Shown piece by piece: positions 7,566-11,431 of a stretch of DNA of 11,431 nt. Both the position numbers and the translations under genes were made by a program. Each line of letters begins with the position of its first letter. Position 1 is the stretch's first letter. Under the pieces are notes generated by a model. It was not told where the DNA came from. It worked only from the letters and a program-made list of their open reading frames with translations, and did no database searches. This DNA is from Gemmatimonadaceae bacterium (GTDB lineage Bacteria; Gemmatimonadota; Gemmatimonadetes; Gemmatimonadales; Gemmatimonadaceae): the NCBI GenBank assembly GCA_014379705.1, contig JACMLI010000560.1, positions 1 through 11,431 on the forward strand. Reading direction: 5' to 3'.

Positions 7566-7662
7566 CGAGCCGAGAAGCGGGACCTGGGGTCGTTCAAGCA
7601 GATGCGGGTCCGAGGGCAATGACACTGGGTCCCGGATCTACGCTCGCTTGTCCGGGATGACG
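7540..7662. repeat. Palindromic interspersed-type repeat overlapping the rsmD 3' end
   Basis: The ends CGTCATCCCGG (7540-7550) and CCGGGATGACG (7652-7662) are perfect 11-bp inverted copies. Nested pairs follow: GAGCG plus TAG (7557-7561, 7563-7565) with CTA plus CGCTC (7638-7645), and GGGACC (7579-7584) with GGTCCC (7628-7633). The whole 123-nt unit can therefore fold into one imperfect stem. It resembles the abundant TCATCCCGG-type palindromic intergenic repeats of several bacterial groups; this likeness is recalled and not searched. It contains the rsmD stop codon and separates rsmD from coaD, where it may weaken read-through or protect RNA ends. No T-run follows. Confidence 0.8.
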
Positions 7663-7724
7663 AGAAATGCACGATGGTAGACGGATGTCTGTTTCGCCCA
7701 CACCTTGAGACCCACCAGTCACAC

Positions 7725-7730
7725 GGAAGA
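7725..7730 (+). promoter_or_regulatory. Shine-Dalgarno GGAAGA for coaD
   Basis: A purine-rich GGAAGA lies 4 nt before the ATG at 7735. It supports that ATG over an in-frame TTG at 7705. The stretch 7663-7734 holds nothing else I can name. Confidence 0.5.
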
Positions 7731-7734
7731 CGAC

Positions 7735-8235
7735 ATGTCGCGCACTGCCATCTACGCGGGCTCGTTCGACCCCATCACGCGAGGGCATGAAGACCTCATG
7801 CGTCGATCGTTGGGATTCGTCGACCAGCTCCTCGTGGCCGTCGCGACCAACCCGTCCAAGCAGCCCGTCTTCACCGTCGCTGAGCGCGTGGCGTACATCA
7901 CCGAAGCGCTCGATGGTGACCCGCGCGTCCACGTGCGGCACTTCGATGGGCTCCTCGTGGATTTCGCCCGCGAGACCGGCGCGCACTTGCTGATCCGCGG
8001 GTTGCGAGCCGTCTCCGACTTCGAGTACGAGTACCAGATGGCGCTGATGAATCGGCACCTGCACCCGGGACTCGAGACCGTCTTCATGGTGCCGTCGCTC
8101 GACACGACGTACATCTCGGCGAGCCTGGTGCGCGAGGTCGCGAGGTTTGGAGGCGACCTCACGGGACTCGTCCATCCGCGGGTCGAGGCGGCGCTGCACC
8201 ACAAGTTCCCACGCGTCGCACCGACCAGTGCCTGA
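7735..8235 (+). CDS. coaD: Phosphopantetheine adenylyltransferase CoaD
   Basis: CoaD transfers an adenylyl group from ATP to 4'-phosphopantetheine, giving dephospho-CoA, the penultimate step of coenzyme A synthesis in the cytosol. The 166-residue protein shows the nucleotidyltransferase signature GSFDPITRGH (9-18), with the T/H-x-G-H residues that bind ATP phosphates, then LIRGLRAVSDFEYE, and the second ATP motif YISASLVREVARFGGD. The length fits the family (about 160). The ATG at 7735 is preferred: it is preceded by GGAAGA, and the MSRTAIYAGSFDP start places the signature at the usual distance. It lies downstream of rsmD, separated by the palindromic repeat, and overlaps pta by 8 bp, so coaD and pta are probably translated from one message. 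Confidence 0.97.
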   Translation: MSRTAIYAGSFDPITRGHEDLMRRSLGFVDQLLVAVATNPSKQPVFTVAERVAYITEALDGDPRVHVRHFDGLLVDFARETGAHLLIRGLRAVSDFEYEYQMALMNRHLHPGLETVFMVPSLDTTYISASLVREVARFGGDLTGLVHPRVEAALHHKFPRVAPTSA

Positions 8236-9238
8236 TCGCGACGCGTTCCTCGCCTCGCTCGCCAGGCGCGCGTCGGCATCGCGCCGGCGCATTGTGTTCC
8301 CCGAGGCGGCGGATGAACGCGTGCGCGCGGCGATCCGCGCCCTTGCTGCTGCCCGGATCGTGGAACCCGTCGCCGTGCTCGATCCCTCGCGCGAGGATGC
8401 GCGAGACGACATCGCGCGCCTTGGCGTGGAGACGATCGATCCGGTGCGCGATGCGCGCGCGGGTCGCGTGGCGGCCGACCTGTACGAAAGGCGTCGAGCG
8501 AAGGGCATGACCGAGGAGCAGGCGCAGGCCCTGGCACGGCACCCGCTCTTCATGGCCGACAACCTCGTGCTGCACGGCGAGGTCGACGGCTGTGTGGCCG
8601 GCGCGGTCTACACGACCGCAGAGGTGCTGCGTTCGGCCTTGTGGCTGATCGGGCCTCGGGCAGGAGGAAAGACCGTGTCGAGCGCGTTCTACATGGTCGT
8701 GCCGCCATTCCGGACGGCGGAGGGCGAGGTGCTGACCTTCACGGACTGCGCCGTGATTCCCGAACCGGGGGTCGAGCAACTCGCGGACATTGCGATCGCC
8801 TCGGCGATCGATCGGCGGCGCATCGTCGGGGACGAGCCCGTCGTGGCCTTTCTCTCGTTCGCCACGCGCGCGAGTGCCGAGGGCCCGTCGGTCGAGCGCA
8901 TGCGGGCCGCGGCAGCGCTCGTCTCGCAGCGTGAACCATCGCTGGTGGTCGATGGGGAGCTGCAAGCCGACGCTGCCCTTATCGCGGCCATCGGTGCACG
9001 GAAGGCGCCAGGCAGCGCGGTGGCGGGGCGCGCCAACGTGCTCGTCTTCCCATCGCTCGATGCCGGCAACATCGCCTACAAGCTGGTCGAGCGGCTGGCC
9101 GGCGCGGCCGCCATCGGTCCGATCCTGCAGGGGCTGGCGCGGCCTTGCAGTGACTTGTCGCGGGGCGCCTCGCCTGACGACATTATGGGCGTGGCGGCAG
9201 TGACTGCCTTGCAGGCCGACCCGGTTCCCCCCTCGTGA
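8228..9238 (+). CDS. pta: Phosphate acetyltransferase (Pta, short form)
   Basis: Pta interconverts acetyl-CoA plus phosphate with acetyl phosphate plus CoA. The 336-residue protein corresponds to the catalytic PTA_PTB domain alone, the short form, without the N-terminal regulatory region of the long E. coli type. Seen: RRIVFPEAADERVRAAI near the N-terminus, HGEVDGCVAGAVYTT, SSAFYMV, FTDCAVIPEP, VDGELQADAA (241-250), AGNIAYK with N281, and DLSRG (309-313) near the C-terminus, which matches the family in order. The GTG at 8228, overlapping the end of coaD, gives the normal start MPDRDAFLASLARR; an earlier ATG at 8147 would add 27 residues that lie wholly inside coaD. No acetate kinase gene is visible. 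A phosphate butyryltransferase is possible, but the motifs fit Pta better. Overlap with coaD places two CoA-related steps in one unit. Confidence 0.93.
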   Translation: MPDRDAFLASLARRASASRRRIVFPEAADERVRAAIRALAAARIVEPVAVLDPSREDARDDIARLGVETIDPVRDARAGRVAADLYERRRAKGMTEEQAQALARHPLFMADNLVLHGEVDGCVAGAVYTTAEVLRSALWLIGPRAGGKTVSSAFYMVVPPFRTAEGEVLTFTDCAVIPEPGVEQLADIAIASAIDRRRIVGDEPVVAFLSFATRASAEGPSVERMRAAAALVSQREPSLVVDGELQADAALIAAIGARKAPGSAVAGRANVLVFPSLDAGNIAYKLVERLAGAAAIGPILQGLARPCSDLSRGASPDDIMGVAAVTALQADPVPPS

Positions 9239-9250
9239 GCGGCCGTACCC

Positions 9251-9255
9251 AGGAG
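9251..9255 (+). promoter_or_regulatory. Strong Shine-Dalgarno AGGAG for the STAS gene
   Basis: AGGAG sits 7 nt before the ATG at 9263, the best-spaced ribosome binding site in the window. The kinase gene that follows lacks one, which suggests the STAS protein is made in excess of its kinase partner. Confidence 0.75.
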
Positions 9256-9262
9256 ACCTTTC

Positions 9263-9595
9263 ATGAGCTTTGCAATTCGCAAGTCCGGCGACGTCTGCGT
9301 TGTGGACGTCGAAGGCCAGCTGATCGTCGGCAATCGCCAGGAACTGAAGCAGAAGGTGCTCGATGAACTGGAGCGCGGAGAGCGCCGGTTTCTCGTGGAC
9401 TTCAGCCAGACCGGCTACATCGACTCGTCAGGCCTCGGCGTCCTTGTTTCCTTGTCGAAGAAGATCCGCGAGTCGGGCGGGGAACTCCGGCTGGCGAGCC
9501 TGAACGACGACCTCAAGACGCTCTTCGAGCTGACCAAGCTCGACACGCTGTTCCAGATCGCCCACTCCCGGGAGTCGGGGCTCTCGAGCTTCTAG
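9263..9595 (+). CDS. STAS-domain anti-anti-sigma factor (RsbV/SpoIIAA-like)
   Basis: This 110-residue single-domain protein has the STAS fold of SpoIIAA/RsbV: alternating strands and helices with the phosphorylation motif DSSGLG at 54-59. By comparison with SpoIIAA, Ser56 is the residue expected to be phosphorylated by the partner kinase. Unphosphorylated, the protein would bind the kinase and free its target, usually a sigma factor. A strong AGGAG precedes the ATG. A gene for such a kinase follows after 46 bp, and then a PP2C phosphatase gene, which together make a full partner-switching trio. The gap to pta is 24 bp, so cotranscription with pta is possible; no promoter or terminator is evident between them. 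The target is not in the window. Confidence 0.95.
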   Translation: MSFAIRKSGDVCVVDVEGQLIVGNRQELKQKVLDELERGERRFLVDFSQTGYIDSSGLGVLVSLSKKIRESGGELRLASLNDDLKTLFELTKLDTLFQIAHSRESGLSSF

Positions 9596-9646
9596 GTCAC
9601 GCCGGCGCCCCCGCGCCTGCCCTCGTCAGGCTCCCGCCCGCGTGAC
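9596..9646 (+). promoter_or_regulatory. Inverted repeat enclosing the STAS-kinase gap and kinase start
   Basis: GTCACGC at 9596-9602, immediately after the STAS stop codon, is a perfect inverted copy of GCGTGAC at 9640-9646, which contains the GTG start of the kinase (9642-9644). Two further G-C pairs are possible after a one-base bulge. In RNA the stem would cover the kinase start, and a ribosome finishing the STAS gene could open it. Seven base pairs with a long loop is weak evidence in GC-rich DNA. Confidence 0.3.
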
Positions 9647-10148
9647 GGACGCCCCCGACGAGCGTTTCCCTTCTGCCATGCCTCCGTTCAGCGATCCCCG
9701 CCTGCCACACGGTCACGGCGGGTTCCCGATCGAAGTGTCCATCCCCAGCGACGTCCGCTTCATCGAGGGAGTGGTCGGCCTGGTCACACGGCAGTGCGTC
9801 GAGCGCCATCTCTCCCCGACCGACTGCAACCTGACGGTGCCGGTGGCCCTCACGGAGGCGCTCTCCAACGCGATCCTGTACGGGAACGCCCGGGACTCCT
9901 CCAAGAGTGTCACGCTCCGCGCGACGCTGAATGAGCGCGACCTGGTGCTGGAGGTGGTGGACGAGGGCACGGGATTCGACATGGACGCCTGCACGATCGA
10001 CCCGACCAGCCCGGACAACCTCGACCGCGAGGACGGCCGGGGCTTGTACCTGATGCGTGCGTTGATGGATCGGGTGGAGCGCTACACCGACGGCGGCAAC
10101 GTGGTTCGACTCACGCTCCATCGCCGACTCACGCTCCATCGCAAATGA
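9642..10148 (+). CDS. Anti-sigma serine kinase (RsbW/SpoIIAB-like ATPase)
   Basis: This 168-residue protein is a GHKL-type ATPase of the HATPase_c_2 group. The N box is ALTEALSNAILYGN, with E72 and N76 expected to serve catalysis and Mg binding. The G1 box is VVDEGTGFD (105-113) and the G2 box is DGRGLYLMRALMD (131-143). Known: such kinases phosphorylate a STAS partner on serine and bind a sigma factor or other target. GTG 9642 and ATG 9678 are both possible starts. The ATG would remove 12 poorly conserved residues, and neither has a good Shine-Dalgarno sequence, so the start is uncertain. The tail is RLTLHR twice then K, from a perfect 18-bp tandem duplication. The stop overlaps the next start as ATGA, so kinase and phosphatase are probably translationally coupled. 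Confidence 0.92.
   Translation: MTDAPDERFPSAMPPFSDPRLPHGHGGFPIEVSIPSDVRFIEGVVGLVTRQCVERHLSPTDCNLTVPVALTEALSNAILYGNARDSSKSVTLRATLNERDLVLEVVDEGTGFDMDACTIDPTSPDNLDREDGRGLYLMRALMDRVERYTDGGNVVRLTLHRRLTLHRK
10107..10142 (+). repeat. Perfect 18-bp tandem duplication in the kinase C-terminus
   Basis: CGACTCACGCTCCATCGC occurs at 10107-10124 and again, identical, at 10125-10142. It adds six residues (RLTLHR) in frame, and ends 2 bp before the next gene's ATG at 10145. Perfect identity suggests a recent event. Confidence 0.95.
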
Positions 10149-11431
10149 AGGAGCTGACCGCCGTCCTCGAGCGTTTCGAGCGTGCTGTCGGGATCCCCGC
10201 CGTGGTGTGGAGCCAGCCCATCGAGGACGGTCCCCTTGTCGTCGCGTCGGGGCGGCCGGACCTCGCTGCGCCGCGCGTGATTGGCCTGTTGCCCTCCGGC
10301 GGCCACGCGGCGGAAGTGGCGGTCGGAGACGACACCCTGATCGTGGCCGGGGTGCCCGGCAACCCGCGCGCGTGGGTCGGCCTCGGGCCCTGTGCACCGG
10401 CGATGCGGCAGAAGGCCGCCGACCACATGGCCTTCCTGCTGCCCGTCGTTGGGCACTACTACCAGTCGGCCCTCGAGATGGAGCACTCGGCGTACGAACT
10501 CGCCGAGCGGTACGAGGAGATCAACCTCCTCTACACGACCAGCGAGATCCTCGGGCGCACGGTGTCGTTGGAGGAGGCGGCGGCCCGCATTCTCGCCGAG
10601 ATCAGCGAGACCGTGGGCGCGCGTCGCGCGGCCATCCTCGTCCACGATCGCGTCACCGATACGCTGCAGGTCGTCAGTTCGCTCGGCTTCGACGCGCGCG
10701 ACGCCCTCCCGATCGCCATCAGTGACCCGTCGGCGGTCACGTCGTTCGTCTTCCGCGAGCAGCGCGGCCTGATCCTCGACGACGACGCCCGCCAGTGCGA
10801 GGCCGAGGCGCGCTTCCGGAAGGGTGGGCTCCTCGCCGTGCCGATCCTCTGGACGAACCCCGGCCCGCACGGCTCGATCCCGTTAGGCGTCGTGACGCTC
10901 TCGGAGCGCCGGTCGGGGGAGAACTTCTCGCTCGGCGACGAGAAGCTCGTCTCGGCCATCGCCACGCAGATCGGCACCGCCATCCAGAACGCCCGCCTCG
11001 TGCGCGCGTCCCTCGCCCAGCAGCGCCTGCAGCAGGAAATGCAGATGGCGAGCGACCTGCAGCTCAAGCTGCTCCCGGACACGTCGCTCTTCGCCCCCGA
11101 GGCGCAGATCGCCGCGCGCGTCATCTCGGCGGACAGCGTGGGCGGGGACTTCTACCAGCTCTTCCGGTTGGGGCAGGGGCGCACGGGCATCATGATCGGT
11201 GACGTCTCGAGCCACGGCATCCGCGCCGCGCTCGTGATGGCGCTCGTGATGAGCGCCTCGTCGATCCACGCCCAGTCGAGTGCCGATCCCGCCGAGGTGC
11301 TCGCGAAACTGCTGGCCACGCTGCGCGACGAGCTCGAAAGCACGGAGATGTTCATCTCGGCATTCTATGCCGTGGTCGACCCCGTGCGCGGGCGCATCCG
11401 GTATGCGAACGCCGGGCATCCCCATGCGTTC
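10145..11431 (+). CDS. GAF plus SpoIIE-type PP2C phosphatase (RsbU-like), 3' truncated
   Basis: The frame is open from an ATG in the ATGA overlap with the kinase gene to the window end (429 codons, no stop). Residues 1-110 have no motif I can name. A short helical linker (about 108-128) leads to a GAF sensor domain (about 130-283). A helical signalling linker follows (284-305, rich in Gln and Leu), then a SpoIIE-type PP2C phosphatase domain from about 313 with VGGDFYQ (332-338) and IGDVSSHG (351-358). Asp335 and Asp353 are the expected metal ligands. The usual GGD-x-x-D ends in Gln here, and the usual GDVSGHG has Ser. The domain continues through YANAGHPHAF, a normal PP2C segment, to the edge. 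Expected role: dephosphorylating the STAS protein at Ser56 in response to a signal bound by GAF. No membrane segment is visible. Confidence 0.93.
   Translation, partial: MKELTAVLERFERAVGIPAVVWSQPIEDGPLVVASGRPDLAAPRVIGLLPSGGHAAEVAVGDDTLIVAGVPGNPRAWVGLGPCAPAMRQKAADHMAFLLPVVGHYYQSALEMEHSAYELAERYEEINLLYTTSEILGRTVSLEEAAARILAEISETVGARRAAILVHDRVTDTLQVVSSLGFDARDALPIAISDPSAVTSFVFREQRGLILDDDARQCEAEARFRKGGLLAVPILWTNPGPHGSIPLGVVTLSERRSGENFSLGDEKLVSAIATQIGTAIQNARLVRASLAQQRLQQEMQMASDLQLKLLPDTSLFAPEAQIAARVISADSVGGDFYQLFRLGQGRTGIMIGDVSSHGIRAALVMALVMSASSIHAQSSADPAEVLAKLLATLRDELESTEMFISAFYAVVDPVRGRIRYANAGHPHAF
10881..10888 (+). other. CGTTAGGC octamer, copy 4 (in GAF/PP2C gene)
   Basis: Exact octamer in the GAF domain, read in frame as TTA-GGC in IPLGVV. 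It is the only TTA codon in this gene fragment. Confidence 0.6.

Noticed and set aside
7540..7662. Palindromic repeat read as an intrinsic terminator or insertion sequence
   Set aside because: No T-run follows the stem, and there is no transposase gene or room for one; it is better called a palindromic repeat.
7705..7734. TTG start extending CoaD by 10 residues
   Set aside because: CoaD proteins start close to the GSFDP motif, and GGAAGA precedes the ATG at 7735.
8147..8227. ATG start extending Pta by 27 residues
   Set aside because: The extension is a frame-shifted reading of the conserved CoaD C-terminus and matches nothing in Pta.

Overview
The window is a GC-rich (roughly two thirds G+C by eye), gene-dense bacterial chromosome segment. 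Every gene I can support lies on the + strand, mostly with very short gaps or start/stop overlaps. The housekeeping set, the composition, and a GAF/SpoIIE-type phosphatase whose motifs read GGDFYQ and GDVSSHG suggest a member of Gemmatimonadota or a similarly GC-rich, little-studied phylum. That placement is recalled and inferred, not proven. Nothing looks like a phage, plasmid, insertion sequence, CRISPR array, tRNA or rRNA.

Layout. (1) 1-219 is the C-terminal end of a GatB/YqeY-domain protein. (2) 220-337 is a short intergenic region dominated by two opposed arrays of a 7-bp unit that can fold into a long hairpin directly before mutS2. (3) 338-4524 holds mutS2 and dnaG, joined by an ATGA overlap. 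(4) 4556-7565 holds a coiled-coil C4 zinc-ribbon protein, recJ and rsmD. (5) 7540-7662 is a palindromic interspersed-type repeat whose left arm forms the last eight codons and the stop of rsmD. (6) 7735-9238 holds coaD and pta, overlapping by 8 bp. (7) 9263-11431 is a partner-switching module: a STAS anti-anti-sigma protein, an RsbW/SpoIIAB-like kinase, and a GAF plus SpoIIE-type PP2C phosphatase cut by the window end.

How the genes fit together. The first part resembles a rearranged macromolecular-synthesis operon. YqeY and DnaG are expected neighbours, but MutS2 sits between them, and a zinc-ribbon protein and RecJ follow in place of the classical rpoD. RsmD (16S rRNA methylation), CoaD (coenzyme A synthesis) and Pta (acetyl-CoA/acetyl-phosphate) are core metabolism and translation genes. 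The last three genes form a signalling circuit: the kinase would phosphorylate the STAS protein on Ser56, the PP2C protein would remove the phosphate, and free kinase would hold an unseen sigma factor or other target.

I found no clearly new multi-gene system. The most interesting signals are small-scale: the repeat that rewrites the rsmD C-terminus, the heptamer hairpin before mutS2, the fact that every TTA codon in the assigned genes lies in a CGTTAGGC octamer, a perfect 18-bp tandem duplication at the end of the kinase gene, and a possible leaderless promoter at recJ.
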